Below, piece by piece: positions 9,344-18,144 of a stretch of DNA of 64,000 nucleotides; the first letter of the stretch is position 1; the number at the start of each line of letters is the position of its first letter. The DNA comes from Ruegeria sp. 6PALISEP08 (GTDB taxonomy: Bacteria; Pseudomonadota; Alphaproteobacteria; Rhodobacterales; Rhodobacteraceae). The DNA lies in the NCBI RefSeq assembly GCF_001238295.1, contig NZ_LGXZ01000004.1, forward strand, positions 62,001 through 126,000, in the 5' to 3' direction. The position numbers and the translations under genes are program-made. The notes below the pieces were generated by a model that was not told the origin of the DNA, ran no database searches, and was given only the letters and a program-made list of their open reading frames with translations.

Positions 9344-10373
9344 GACCCTATTGCTCTACCTATTCATCTCTTTCCCGCTGCCACTGTGGGCACAGGGATA
9401 TGCAGGTCTGGGCGGATCAGCCGAAGGTTTTAACGAGCCTCAATCAGGGTATGCGTTTGATTTCCCCAAAGATCATGGTCCCCACCCTGCCTATAGGATC
9501 GAATGGTGGTATCTGACAGCCAACCTCAGGGGTGAGGATGGGCGCGACTATGGAATTCAATGGACCCTGTTCCGATCGGCACTGAAACCTTTTGAAACAG
9601 AAGGCTGGCAAAGCCCGCAAATCTGGATGGGCCACGCGGCCACAACAACGCCTGACGCGCACTTCTTTGCCGAGCGTCTTTCGCGCGGTGGGATTGGTCA
9701 GGCGGGTGTGACTGCTCAACCCTTTGAGGCATGGATCGACGAATGGCGCATGGCCGGACCGGATTTCGACACACTGACCCTTTCGGCTAACGGAGAAGAT
9801 TTTGGATATGATCTGTCGCTGACCGCTCAAGGGCCATTGGTGTTTCACGGCGATGCAGGCTATTCGGTCAAATCCGCTGATGGGCAGGCCAGCTACTATT
9901 ACTCTCAACCGTTCTATGCGGTTGAAGGCACTTTGCGCCTGCCAGACGGAGATATGCGCGTAACCGGTCAAGGCTGGCTGGACCGCGAATGGTCATCGCA
10001 ACCTCTGGCTGCGGATCAAAGCGGGTGGGATTGGTTTTCGCTGAGTTTCGAGGGCGGAGACAAGATGATGGCCTTTCGGTTGCGTGGGGCGCGGGGCGAT
10101 TTCACCTCAGCCACATGGATCAATGCCGACGGCAGCACCGAGACGATCCCTGACGGTTCCATTCAAATGACGCCACTGCGCACCGATCAGGTCGCCGGGC
10201 GTGCAGTGCCGACGCATTGGCGCATCGCATTGCCGGACCGAGATGTGGATGTCGAAGTTTTGGCCCTGACACCCGAGGCATGGATGGGCACCCGCTTTGA
10301 GTATTGGGAAGGCCCTGTCACTGTGACAGGCAGCCATGATGGTATCGGTTATCTGGAAATGACCGGCTACTGA
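9333..10373 (+). CDS. Exported lipocalin-like CrtC/AttH domain protein
   Basis: 346 residues. A signal peptide (residues 1-20, cleaved near PLWAQG) is followed by the CrtC N-terminal/AttH lipocalin-like double domain, recognisable from FPKDHGPHPAYRIEWWY, the later GQGWLDREWSSQPL and GWDWFSLSFEGG. CrtC members hydrate carotenoids, but ABC-linked AttH proteins have no proven enzyme activity and more likely bind a lipophilic ligand in the periplasm. The start codon lies inside the 3' end of the permease gene. The name carotenoid 1,2-hydratase would over-read the evidence because no carotenoid genes are nearby. Confidence 0.85.
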   Translation: MNVKTLLLYLFISFPLPLWAQGYAGLGGSAEGFNEPQSGYAFDFPKDHGPHPAYRIEWWYLTANLRGEDGRDYGIQWTLFRSALKPFETEGWQSPQIWMGHAATTTPDAHFFAERLSRGGIGQAGVTAQPFEAWIDEWRMAGPDFDTLTLSANGEDFGYDLSLTAQGPLVFHGDAGYSVKSADGQASYYYSQPFYAVEGTLRLPDGDMRVTGQGWLDREWSSQPLAADQSGWDWFSLSFEGGDKMMAFRLRGARGDFTSATWINADGSTETIPDGSIQMTPLRTDQVAGRAVPTHWRIALPDRDVDVEVLALTPEAWMGTRFEYWEGPVTVTGSHDGIGYLEMTGY

Positions 10374-10436
10374 TCTTTGTGTCGCCACGCTGTCACACCA
10401 GGTCCTTATAAACGCCCGGCCAAGGAAACGTTACAG

Positions 10437-10817
10437 GGTCATACCGGGCGGTTGGGTATCCACGGACTGTTTTATAGCCTGCCTTTGGATTGCCGCGACC
10501 CTGATGTGCGCGCAATTGTGTAAAAACGCCTGCCTCAGGGGCTGGACGCTGCAGCCGCCCTTGGGGCGACCGGCGCCCCTCCGGTAGATTATTATGTGCG
10601 GACGGCGGGCACGCGGTTGGCCCATGTGCATCTGCAGGACACCGACGGATATGCCGACCGCCACTGGGCGCCCGGCAAGGGGACAGTCAATTGGCAGGCC
10701 GTCTTTGAAGCACTGACAAAAAGCGCCCCGGACGCGCGTTTGGTATTGGAGCTACGCAACAGCAGCGATGTGCCGCCGGGATTTCCACACCTCTGCGCGT
10801 TGGGGCTGGCCGAATAA
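10437..10817 (+). pseudogene. Remnant of a sugar phosphate isomerase/epimerase gene
   Basis: One frame reads first as GRLGIHGLFYSLPLDCRD, then an in-frame TAA near 10521, then GLDAAAALGAT, and after a probable internal deletion LAHVHLQDTDGYADRHW, APGKGTVNW and LVLELRNSSDVPP. These blocks match the N-terminal middle and the C-terminal parts of xylose-isomerase-like TIM barrel proteins (AP endonuclease family 2), normally about 260-280 residues. Around 120 residues are missing between them and no start remains. The last part is open as a 73-codon frame from 10596 but is unlikely to be a working protein. It ends directly against the uspA stop. Confidence 0.7.
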
Positions 10818-11249
10818 TCAGCGGACCACGTAGACCGAAACAGTAGAATGCCGCACCACGCGCGCGGCATTCGGGCCAAGCAGGTAGTCCTTGAGATCCG
10901 GCTTATGCGCGCCGATCACGATCAGATCGGATCCGGCCCCTTCTGCGGTTTTCAGAATCTCCTGATAGGCTGTTCCCGTCGCAACAACATGGCGGATGCT
11001 TTCATTACGCTCTGCCCCCAAAGCCGAAACGCACAGCGCCGTTAGTTTGGCCTGAGCCTCCTCCAGCGCTTTTTCGTGGAAATCGGATTCAAAGAAACCG
11101 GACACCCAGCTTTCACCGAAATCCGGCAGCACGGTCACCACATCCAACTGCGCCCCTTCCAAATCCGCCAGAGCGGCCGCCTTTTGCAGGACGGGCGCAT
11201 CAATTTCGCCATTGCTGATATCAATGGCGCACAGTACCGAACCAGTCAT
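10818..11249 (-). CDS. Universal stress protein (UspA family), TRAP-associated
   Basis: 143 residues, a single UspA domain starting VLCAIDISNGE and ending with the ATP-binding-type glycine block DLIVIGAHKP..LLGPNAARVVRHS (Gx9G[ST]-like, here GPNAA). The start overlaps the TRAP permease stop (ATGA), so translation is coupled. UspA proteins at the end of TRAP operons, such as TeaD of Halomonas, regulate transporter activity with ATP; by analogy it may control the neighbouring TAXI transporter. Confidence 0.88.
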   Translation of the reverse strand: MTGSVLCAIDISNGEIDAPVLQKAAALADLEGAQLDVVTVLPDFGESWVSGFFESDFHEKALEEAQAKLTALCVSALGAERNESIRHVVATGTAYQEILKTAEGAGSDLIVIGAHKPDLKDYLLGPNAARVVRHSTVSVYVVR

Positions 11250-13855
11250 GCGAGCACCTCTTCTCTGGCGGCCCGGCCGCGTTGCAGGAAGGCGATGAAA
11301 CCCAGAAGGATCATCGCAGGAATATAAATCAGCTGCTTCGGTGGCTGGCTGGACGGCAGGCTGACCGAGGTCAGACGCACGGCCTCATCCCCATAATAGT
11401 CGAAGTTGCCAAGATCATCGGCTACTGGTGTGCCGAATAAGGGCTCTTCCAACTTAACCAGTCCGTCTTCGGGGATCAGCAGCAGGCCCATTGCCTCGAC
11501 CCGTGCGGCGCCGCCTTCTTCTTCGCCCACGGTGACAACAACAGTTGTATCCACCATTTCAAGCGTGTCGAAATCGGGTCCGGACACAACCAGCCGAACT
11601 TCTGAACCCGGAAGTGCCTGACCGATTGTCTCTTCGAATGCAGCAGGCTCAACCAACTGGAACGGGGGCGAAATGCGATCCATGAAAAAGTCCGGCCTGA
11701 ACAGGGCAAAGGCCACAAATATCAGGGCAATGCTTTCATAGATACGGCTGTGGGTCAGGAAGTACCCCATGGTGCCAGCTGTGAAGACCAGAATGGCTAT
11801 GGTCGCAAATATGGCGACTATGATACCTTCGACCCAAGTCACATCGATCAACAGCAAGTCTGTGTTGAAGATGAAAACGAAGGGCAACGCTACAGTGCGC
11901 AAGCTGTAGAAAAACGCCGTGAAGCCGGTCTTGATCGCGTCACCACCAGAAACAGCGGCCGCAGCGAAGCTGGCCAGACCGACCGGAGGCGTGACGTCCG
12001 CCATGATCCCGAAGTAGAACACGAACAGATGGACGGCGATCAGCGGCACGATCAGGCCGCTCTGTGCACCCAGTTCGACAACCACACCGGCCATCAACGA
12101 GCTGACAACGATATAGTTCGCCGTGGTAGGCAGACCCATGCCCAGGATCAGGCTGAGGATACCGACCATGATCAGCATCAGGATCAGGTTGCCGCCTGAA
12201 AGAAACTCGACCAGATCGGCCATCACTTGCCCTACACCAGTCAGGGTTACTGTGCCGACGATTACGCCCGCCGTGGCCGTAGCCAGAGCGATCCCGATCA
12301 TGTTGCGCGCCCCGTCGATCAGGCCCTGCCACAGGTCGGCAATGCCGTCGATAAAGCGGTTATAGACATCGCTTTCACCCCGGAAGATCGCCTTAAGCGG
12401 TTTCTGGGTCAGCAAGATCACGAAAAGCAAAGCGGTGGCCCAGAAGGCCGAAAGGCCGGGCGATTTCTGTTCGATCATCAGGAAGTAGACCAGCACGATG
12501 ATCGGCAGAAGGTAATGCAAACCGGCCTTGTAGATGTCGGCGATGACCGGCAGCGTGACCTCTTTGGCGTTTGGATCGTCGGGCTCAAGATCCGGCACTT
12601 TAGAAGCCAGATAGAGCAGCACGACATAGATCGCACAGACAATCAGGCTAAGGATCAATCCTGCGGCAGAAGGTGCCCAGCTTGTCACCGCCTCCACCGG
12701 GAATTGTGAACTGTAGCAAAGGCCGGCAAACACAAGGAAGAACGACAACATTCCGACAACGGTTCTCGCCAGATGCACTTCCCGGTCGCCCAAGGTCGGC
12801 ATGTTCCGCTTCACCGCTTCAAGATGCACGATGTAGACCAGCGCGATGTAAGAAATCGCGGCGGGCAAAAATGCGTGGGTGATGACCTCAACATATGAGA
12901 TGCCAACATATTCCACCATCAGGAAGGCCGCAGCGCCCATCACAGGCGGCATGATCTGCCCGTTGACCGAGCTTGCAACCTCAACCGAACCCGCCTGTTC
13001 GCTGGAAAAGCCCACGCGTTTCATCAGCGGTATGGTGAAGGTCCCGGTGGTAACAACATTTGCAATCGACGAGCCCGAGATCAGCCCGGTCGCAGCAGAG
13101 CCCACAACAGCCGCCTTGGCGGGACCGCCACGCAGGTGGCCAAGCGCCCCGAAGGCCATTTTGATGAAATAGTTCCCTGCCCCGGCCTTATCCAACAAGG
13201 CCCCGAACAGAACGAAGAGGAACACGAATTTCGTGGAAACACCCAACGCGATACCAAAGACGCCTTCGGACGTGATCCACATATGGCTCATTGCCTTTTT
13301 CAGGCTCGCACCCTTCCAGCGGATAACTTCGGGAACGTATTCAGATGAGCCAAAGAAAACATAAGCCAGAAAAATCGTTGCGATGATTGCCATGGCCGGG
13401 CCAAGCGCACGGCGCGCGGCCTCGAACAGCAACAGCAGACCGCCCAAAGCGATCCACTTATCCGTGTTATCGGCCAGACCGCCCGCATTGACGATCTTGT
13501 CATAGAAGAAATAACCGTACAGCGCGACAAACGCGCCCAATAGTCCCATGATCCAATCCTGGATCGGGATATAGCCGCGCGGGCTGGATTTCAGCGCCGG
13601 ATAAGCCGCAAACGCCAGGAACATCGCAAAGGCCAGATGGAACTGCCGCGCGTTGTTCACAACGCTTCCGGGCAGAACATAGTTCGAGATTGGTGAGGCC
13701 AGAACAACCTGAAAAATCGACCAGATCGCGGCCACGATGGCCAGAAAAATCCCTACGTTCCCGACCGGGTTACGCCCTCCGGCGTCGGAAGATGCGACCA
13801 GATCCTGAAGTTCTTCTTCGGATAGCGGGCGATTGGATTGTGTGTCGGAACTCAT
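11246..13855 (-). CDS. TRAP transporter fused permease (4TM/12TM, TAXI type) with DUF3394 tail
   Basis: 869 residues from the ATG at 13855, which follows GGGGAGAC; the ORF extends 17 codons further up without a better start. The N-terminal part carries the small DctQ-like subunit fused to the large DctM-like permease with about 16-18 hydrophobic segments (for example the GLISGSSIANVVTTGTF block). The C-terminal 170 residues are mostly soluble, flanked by helices, and match the DUF3394 tail seen in many fused TRAP permeases. With the upstream TAXI binding protein it forms a sodium-dependent secondary importer, probably for a C4-dicarboxylate or amino-acid-like substrate. Confidence 0.93.
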   Translation of the reverse strand: MSSDTQSNRPLSEEELQDLVASSDAGGRNPVGNVGIFLAIVAAIWSIFQVVLASPISNYVLPGSVVNNARQFHLAFAMFLAFAAYPALKSSPRGYIPIQDWIMGLLGAFVALYGYFFYDKIVNAGGLADNTDKWIALGGLLLLFEAARRALGPAMAIIATIFLAYVFFGSSEYVPEVIRWKGASLKKAMSHMWITSEGVFGIALGVSTKFVFLFVLFGALLDKAGAGNYFIKMAFGALGHLRGGPAKAAVVGSAATGLISGSSIANVVTTGTFTIPLMKRVGFSSEQAGSVEVASSVNGQIMPPVMGAAAFLMVEYVGISYVEVITHAFLPAAISYIALVYIVHLEAVKRNMPTLGDREVHLARTVVGMLSFFLVFAGLCYSSQFPVEAVTSWAPSAAGLILSLIVCAIYVVLLYLASKVPDLEPDDPNAKEVTLPVIADIYKAGLHYLLPIIVLVYFLMIEQKSPGLSAFWATALLFVILLTQKPLKAIFRGESDVYNRFIDGIADLWQGLIDGARNMIGIALATATAGVIVGTVTLTGVGQVMADLVEFLSGGNLILMLIMVGILSLILGMGLPTTANYIVVSSLMAGVVVELGAQSGLIVPLIAVHLFVFYFGIMADVTPPVGLASFAAAAVSGGDAIKTGFTAFFYSLRTVALPFVFIFNTDLLLIDVTWVEGIIVAIFATIAILVFTAGTMGYFLTHSRIYESIALIFVAFALFRPDFFMDRISPPFQLVEPAAFEETIGQALPGSEVRLVVSGPDFDTLEMVDTTVVVTVGEEEGGAARVEAMGLLLIPEDGLVKLEEPLFGTPVADDLGNFDYYGDEAVRLTSVSLPSSQPPKQLIYIPAMILLGFIAFLQRGRAAREEVLA

Positions 13856-13917
13856 GCAATGTCTCCCCGTCACGGCCTTTTTTGGCCTTTTGGAACCCCG
13901 TTTCACACGGGTTGTGT

Positions 13918-13941
13918 GCAGGGCGCCCGTGAGCGCCCTGC
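13918..13941 (-). other. Intercistronic stem-loop between TAXI binding protein and permease genes
   Basis: GCAGGGCGC at 13918-13926 pairs perfectly with GCGCCCTGC at 13933-13941 (9 bp, 6-nt loop), 12 nt past the binding-protein stop. No U-tract follows on the minus strand, so it is more likely an mRNA-stabilising element than a full terminator. Confidence 0.55.
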
Positions 13942-13953
13942 GTCAGGTCTGGT

Positions 13954-14922
13954 TTATTGAATCCAGCCTTTTTCTTTGTAGTACTTCTCGGCGCCCGGAT
14001 GCAGCGGTGCCGACAGGCCATCCGCGATCATCTCTTCCGGCTTCAGGTTGGCAAATGCAGGGTGCAGCTTCTTGAAGTCATCGAAGTTCTCAAACACCGA
14101 GCTGACAACCGCGTAAACCGCGTCATCCGACACGTCCGCCGAGGTCACAAAAGTTGCGCCCACACCGAAAGTCGCAGTGTCGCCATCGGACCCACGGTAC
14201 ATGCCACCTGGGATGGTTGCCGTGCGGTAGAACGAGTTGTCGCCCACCAGCTTGTCCACAGCGTCGCCGCTGACATTTACCAAAACTGAATCACACGCGG
14301 TGGTGGCTTCCTGGATCGAACCCGAGGGGTGACCCACGGTGTAGACCATCGCGTCGATCTGGTTGTCACACAGAGCCGCCGATTGCTCAGCCGCTTTCAG
14401 CTCGGTCGCCAGTTCGAAATCACCGGTGGTCCAGCCCATTTCACCCAGCAGAACCTCCATGGTGCCGCGCTGACCGGAACCGGGGTTACCGATGTTGACG
14501 CGCTTGCCTTTCAGGTCCTCAAAGTTGGTGATGCCGGAATCGGCACGCGCCACAACGGTGAAGGGCTCGGGGTGGACCGAGAAAACCGCACGCAGATTTT
14601 CAAACGGGCCAGCCTCTTCGAATTTCGAGCTGCCGTTATACGCATGGTACTGCCAGTCGGACTGCGCCACACCAAATTCCAGCTCGCCTTCGCGAATGGT
14701 GTTGATGTTGTAGACCGAACCACCGGTCGATTCGACCGAACAGCGCACGCCATGTTCTTTACGGCCTTTGTTCACCAGACGGCAGATCGCGCCCCCTGTC
14801 GGATAGTATACGCCGGTCACGCCACCTGTGCCGATGGTGATGAATTCTTCGGCATATGCGGCAGGCGCCATCATGGCTGCCGTCACAAACGCGCCAAGGC
14901 TCAGTTTGCTACTGTTTTTCAT
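13954..14922 (-). CDS. TAXI family TRAP transporter solute-binding protein
   Basis: 322 residues. The signal peptide (residues 1-24, ending AAYAEE) sends it to the periplasm. The TAXI motif region reads [17 protein letters not shown], with the usual large domain and the [20 protein letters not shown] ligand-binding block. It delivers substrate to the fused permease downstream. Binding-protein genes first in such operons are commonly the most highly expressed; the stem-loop after the stop fits that. The substrate is unknown. Confidence 0.93.
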   Translation of the reverse strand: MKNSSKLSLGAFVTAAMMAPAAYAEEFITIGTGGVTGVYYPTGGAICRLVNKGRKEHGVRCSVESTGGSVYNINTIREGELEFGVAQSDWQYHAYNGSSKFEEAGPFENLRAVFSVHPEPFTVVARADSGITNFEDLKGKRVNIGNPGSGQRGTMEVLLGEMGWTTGDFELATELKAAEQSAALCDNQIDAMVYTVGHPSGSIQEATTACDSVLVNVSGDAVDKLVGDNSFYRTATIPGGMYRGSDGDTATFGVGATFVTSADVSDDAVYAVVSSVFENFDDFKKLHPAFANLKPEEMIADGLSAPLHPGAEKYYKEKGWIQ

Positions 14923-15316
14923 GTGTTAACTCCCAATTTTTTTCTGGCAGTTGGAACCAAATGGGTCTCTCTGCTCAGGGAAGCGTGCCGATACTGAAAA
15001 TCGGCCCGTCCTGCAACAGGTCTAACCATTTGAATTTTCCAGTGTCTCCCAACCCTTAAGAGGTTTCATTCAGAGACACTGATTGTCAAGGTCAGCGCCA
15101 AGATTGATCCCGCCAAATCGCATATATGACCTGAAATCCCGAAGTTTCCCCTTCAGAACGCCAGAGGCCATCCCACTTTTCGAGCGACATTTAAAGTTCA
15201 AACATACGCCTCATTCCTGGCGCAAATGACAGGCACCTGCTCGCCAGGTTCGGGCGGAATGATTGCCCATTTCGCCGGACCCAGCGAACAGAAAACTCCC
15301 AATCTTGGAACTCAAA
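14923..15316. other. 394-bp intergenic region
   Basis: This lies between the divergent TAXI binding protein gene and a small secreted protein gene. It should hold both promoters. No tRNA, repeat or convincing operator was found in it, and the longest frames in it lack start and ribosome-binding signals. Confidence 0.5.
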
Positions 15317-15664
15317 ATGGTAAAAAAATACCTCTTCGTGCTGGCTGTTGCAACGACGGCGGCCACCCCGGTTTTGGCTAAGAACGTTTTACAACAAGAT
15401 GATTTTACAGTTGAATGTGTGTCGGATGTCGATGGCAGCAGCGTTACTGTGAAGCGGTCGGACGGTTCGGACAAAGGCTATCTTGCCACAGGTGATCTGC
15501 AGGGCCAGGCCACAATTTATCCTGTCGGAGAATCAATGACGATTCTGTTGATGCAAGACGAACAGGTCGTCACGTTTGTGGTGAACTACGACAGCTTGAA
15601 ATACGATATGATGGTCAAAGGCACGGTCCAGAAGTTTGATCGAGGCACCTGCCCCGCATCCTGA
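15317..15664 (+). CDS. Small exported protein of unknown function
   Basis: 115 residues from the ATG at 15317, which directly starts a Sec signal peptide (MVKKYLFVLAVATTAATPVLA). The mature part of about 94 residues has two cysteines (FTVECVSD and RGTCPAS, the first near the N terminus and the second at the end) that could form a disulfide, and beta-rich sequence. I do not recognise a family. The open frame continues 18 codons upstream to 15263 but the signal peptide fixes the start. It is followed by a shared terminator with the convergent aldolase gene. Confidence 0.7.
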   Translation: MVKKYLFVLAVATTAATPVLAKNVLQQDDFTVECVSDVDGSSVTVKRSDGSDKGYLATGDLQGQATIYPVGESMTILLMQDEQVVTFVVNYDSLKYDMMVKGTVQKFDRGTCPAS

Positions 15665-15743
15665 AAACCATGCAAGGATAACTTCTGCACCGCATTGAGA
15701 AAGACATGATACGGCGCAAGTGTGTTCATCCTTCACGCGCGTA

Positions 15744-15775
15744 TTGACATCTAAAGAAACTATATCTGTAGATAT
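15744..15775 (+). promoter_or_regulatory. Promoter-like TTGACA with a downstream palindrome
   Basis: TTGACA at 15744-15749 is followed by the palindrome ATATCT-GT-AGATAT at 15762-15775, which overlaps where a -10 box would fall. The only thing downstream on the plus strand is a terminator about 25 nt away, so any transcript would be very short. Function unknown. Confidence 0.25.
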
Positions 15776-15796
15776 CTGGCCTGCGGTTAGAACACA

Positions 15797-15822
15797 AAAA
15801 GCGGCGCAACTGCGCCGCTTTT
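15797..15822. terminator. Bidirectional terminator between secreted protein and aldolase genes
   Basis: AAAAGCGGCGCA (15797-15808) pairs with TGCGCCGCTTTT (15811-15822). A-rich and T-rich flanks on both sides allow termination in both directions. Confidence 0.85.
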
Positions 15823-15839
15823 ATATTTTGTTTCAAAGC

Positions 15840-16721
15840 TCAAACTGACGCTTTGAAAATCTTGTCGATGTTTCCACCCAGGGCTGCATTGAACTCGGCA
15901 TCCGATTGCTGTTTTGACAGACCTTCGGTCAGCGCGCGCGAAAAAGATGCGATCATCTTGCCGTTCCGGGCCAGCAGATCACACGCTTGTTCCGTTGAAT
16001 ATCCACCTGACAAAGCGACCACACGCACCACACGGGGGTGATCGGCCAAGTCGTCATAAAGGTTTGCCGCGCTCGGGATCGTCAGTTTCAGCATGATATC
16101 CTGCCCTTCGCCCAGCTGGTCGAGGTTTTTCAGGATTTCAGCCTTCAGGATCTCTTCCGCTTCGGCTTTGGTTTCCGAGTTGATATTCACCTCGGGCTCG
16201 ACAATCGGAACCATCCCTGCGGCAACAACTTCGCGCGCGACGTCGAATTGCTGCGCCACAACGGCGGCAATGCCCTCTGCGTTGGCTTCGTGGATCACCG
16301 AACGCTCCTTGGTGCCGAACACACCCTCTGCCTTTGCAAGTGTTTCTGCCAGACCTGGAATCGGTTTCATCATCTGAACGCCATTGGCTGTCTCTTCCAG
16401 ACCTTTATCGATTTTAAGGAAAGGAACGATACCTTTGGCCGACCAAAGGTAATCCGCAACTTTGCGGCCTTCGATCTGTTCGCCCAGCGTGCGTTCGAAC
16501 AGGATTGCGCCGATGACTTTGTCCTTGGTGAAGTCGTCCGCCAGAATAATCCGCGCACGCATGTTCTGGATTTCGCCAAACATCTCTTCTTCCGAGGCGT
16601 AATCCGACGCGTCCACCCCATACAGCGCCAGCGCCTTGGGGGTCGATCCGCCGCTTTGATCCAGTGCAGCAATAAAGCCTGCTCCGTTGGACATCTGCGC
16701 GCGCTGTTCTGCTTTGGACAT
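15840..16721 (-). CDS. fda: Fructose-bisphosphate aldolase, class I
   Basis: 293 residues from the ATG at 16721, preceded by GGGAAAG; the frame extends to 16805 but would run into the P450 stop. The sequence fits the short class I aldolases of proteobacteria: AALDQSGGSTPKAL at the N terminus, the FLKIDKGLE segment with a Lys, EPEVNI, and LKLTIPS with the probable Schiff-base Lys. It cleaves fructose 1,6-bisphosphate to triose phosphates or runs in reverse in gluconeogenesis. A TTAGCGCTCA operator-like site lies about 75 bp upstream, matching those at the two gap genes. Confidence 0.9.
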   Translation of the reverse strand: MSKAEQRAQMSNGAGFIAALDQSGGSTPKALALYGVDASDYASEEEMFGEIQNMRARIILADDFTKDKVIGAILFERTLGEQIEGRKVADYLWSAKGIVPFLKIDKGLEETANGVQMMKPIPGLAETLAKAEGVFGTKERSVIHEANAEGIAAVVAQQFDVAREVVAAGMVPIVEPEVNINSETKAEAEEILKAEILKNLDQLGEGQDIMLKLTIPSAANLYDDLADHPRVVRVVALSGGYSTEQACDLLARNGKMIASFSRALTEGLSKQQSDAEFNAALGGNIDKIFKASV

Positions 16722-16792
16722 AATGCTTTCCCGTTCAAGAATGATTCCGATTTCATCCATCGCATACAGCACGGTGATGGACGATGGTAGTT

Positions 16793-16806
16793 TGTTAGCG
16801 CTCAAC
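16793..16806. promoter_or_regulatory. TTAGCGCT-type operator upstream of the aldolase gene
   Basis: TGTTAGCGCTCAAC matches the perfect palindrome GTTAGCGCTAAC found before gap2 except for one base in the core TTAGCGCTAA. It overlaps the end of the P450 coding region, which argues it has its own function. Confidence 0.6.
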
Positions 16807-18144
16807 CAACCTTAACCATATCCCGTCTTTGGATCGAACAGTCAGATGCGCCACTGGAACCGGCGTTTTGCTTGGGATTGTTTCGAATTTGAAATGGCGC
16901 AACAGCATCGACAGGATCAAAGGCCCCTCAACCATCGCAAATCCGGCCCCGGTGCAGACCCTTGGTCCGGCAGAGAACGGAATGTAGGCATTGCGCTGGC
17001 ACGCCTTGCCGTTCGCGGTACTCCAACGCGAGGGATCGAACCCATCCGGATTGTCCCATAACCGTTCCTGTCGATGCAGGTGCCACGGGCTGATGACGAT
17101 TTGTGCTCCCTTGGAAATGTCCCTGTCCCGGAACCGTTCAGGACACTGGGATTCGCGCACCATCATCGGCACTGGAGGATAAAGCCGCAAAGCTTCGCGA
17201 AACACATCCCGGCTGATCTTTAGTCTGGACATGGTCGAAAAGGACGGATCGCGCAGTGCCTGAGCCTCATGCGCGACTTTTTCCTGCCAGTCGGGGTAAA
17301 GCGCCAGAAGGTAAAGTGCCCAGGCCAAAGCAGACGCGCTGGTCTCATGCCCAGCCAGAAAGAATATCGCCACTTGGTCGATCATCTCGTTGGTCTCAAA
17401 ACACTTCCCGGTTTCCGGATCTGGTGTTGTCATGATCTTGGTCGCCAGATCGTCAGGTGCCCGCCCTTCGGCTATGTCCGCCGCACGTTTCACTGTAAGT
17501 TGTTCGATCAACTTCCTGATATCGTTTGCACTATTCCATGCGCTATCAGAATGAAACCGGGGGGCCCAACGCGGAAGAGGTACAAAGGCAGCAAGGTTCA
17601 AAAGCGGTTGCTGCCGCTGATAGGCGCGAAACTTTTGGAACACTTCCGCCGCGATTTCATGTTCGATAGGCACCGAGAACAGCGTCCTGAAAATGACATC
17701 AGCAGCGACATGGCTGGTGACTTCTTCTACTTCGATCTCATCCCCAACTCTGGCACGCAGCCGACTTGCGCAGGCCTGCGAGGCAGCAAGCATAGCTGGA
17801 AACGTGTCCTTCAACCGCCCGCCTTCGAATGCCGGATCAATGATGCGACGTTGCCGTTTCCAAGCCTCGCCATTGGCCAAAAACACCGATTCCCCCAGAA
17901 GAGGCCGCAATCCTTCACTGATCCGGTTGGATTTCGGGAAGTCAGCTGGTCTTTTTTTCAGAACAAGATCAACAAGTTCCGGCTGATTTATCATGTAGGA
18001 TCTAAAGAACGGCGTTCGAAACTCGGCCATCCAGGCGCGATAGAGCCGTTGCGGTTGTGCCGAAAGCAGATCCTTTCGAAACAGCCTAAGATACTGCCAA
18101 AGCGATACCTTGTCAGGACGCGGGGTTGGCTTTGGCGGGATCAT
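16795..18144 (-). CDS. Cytochrome P450
   Basis: 449 residues, a soluble bacterial P450 with all key motifs: I-helix AGHETS at residues 264-269, K-helix EALR at 317-320, and heme-binding FSAGPRVCTG with the ligand Cys397. No N-terminal membrane anchor is evident. The substrate is unknown; the CYP102/CYP4-like I-helix and long-chain style sequence (AWMAEFRTPFF near the N terminus) would fit fatty acids, but that is a guess. The start overlaps the stop of the alpha/beta hydrolase gene by 4 bp (ATGA), so the two are coupled. No ferredoxin or reductase gene lies nearby. Confidence 0.92.
   Translation of the reverse strand: MIPPKPTPRPDKVSLWQYLRLFRKDLLSAQPQRLYRAWMAEFRTPFFRSYMINQPELVDLVLKKRPADFPKSNRISEGLRPLLGESVFLANGEAWKRQRRIIDPAFEGGRLKDTFPAMLAASQACASRLRARVGDEIEVEEVTSHVAADVIFRTLFSVPIEHEIAAEVFQKFRAYQRQQPLLNLAAFVPLPRWAPRFHSDSAWNSANDIRKLIEQLTVKRAADIAEGRAPDDLATKIMTTPDPETGKCFETNEMIDQVAIFFLAGHETSASALAWALYLLALYPDWQEKVAHEAQALRDPSFSTMSRLKISRDVFREALRLYPPVPMMVRESQCPERFRDRDISKGAQIVISPWHLHRQERLWDNPDGFDPSRWSTANGKACQRNAYIPFSAGPRVCTGAGFAMVEGPLILSMLLRHFKFETIPSKTPVPVAHLTVRSKDGIWLRLVER

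Noticed and set aside
9333-10373. Carotenoid 1,2-hydratase as the function of the CrtC-fold gene
   Set aside because: No carotenoid genes nearby, and its overlap with an FtsX-type ABC permease fits the AttH type.
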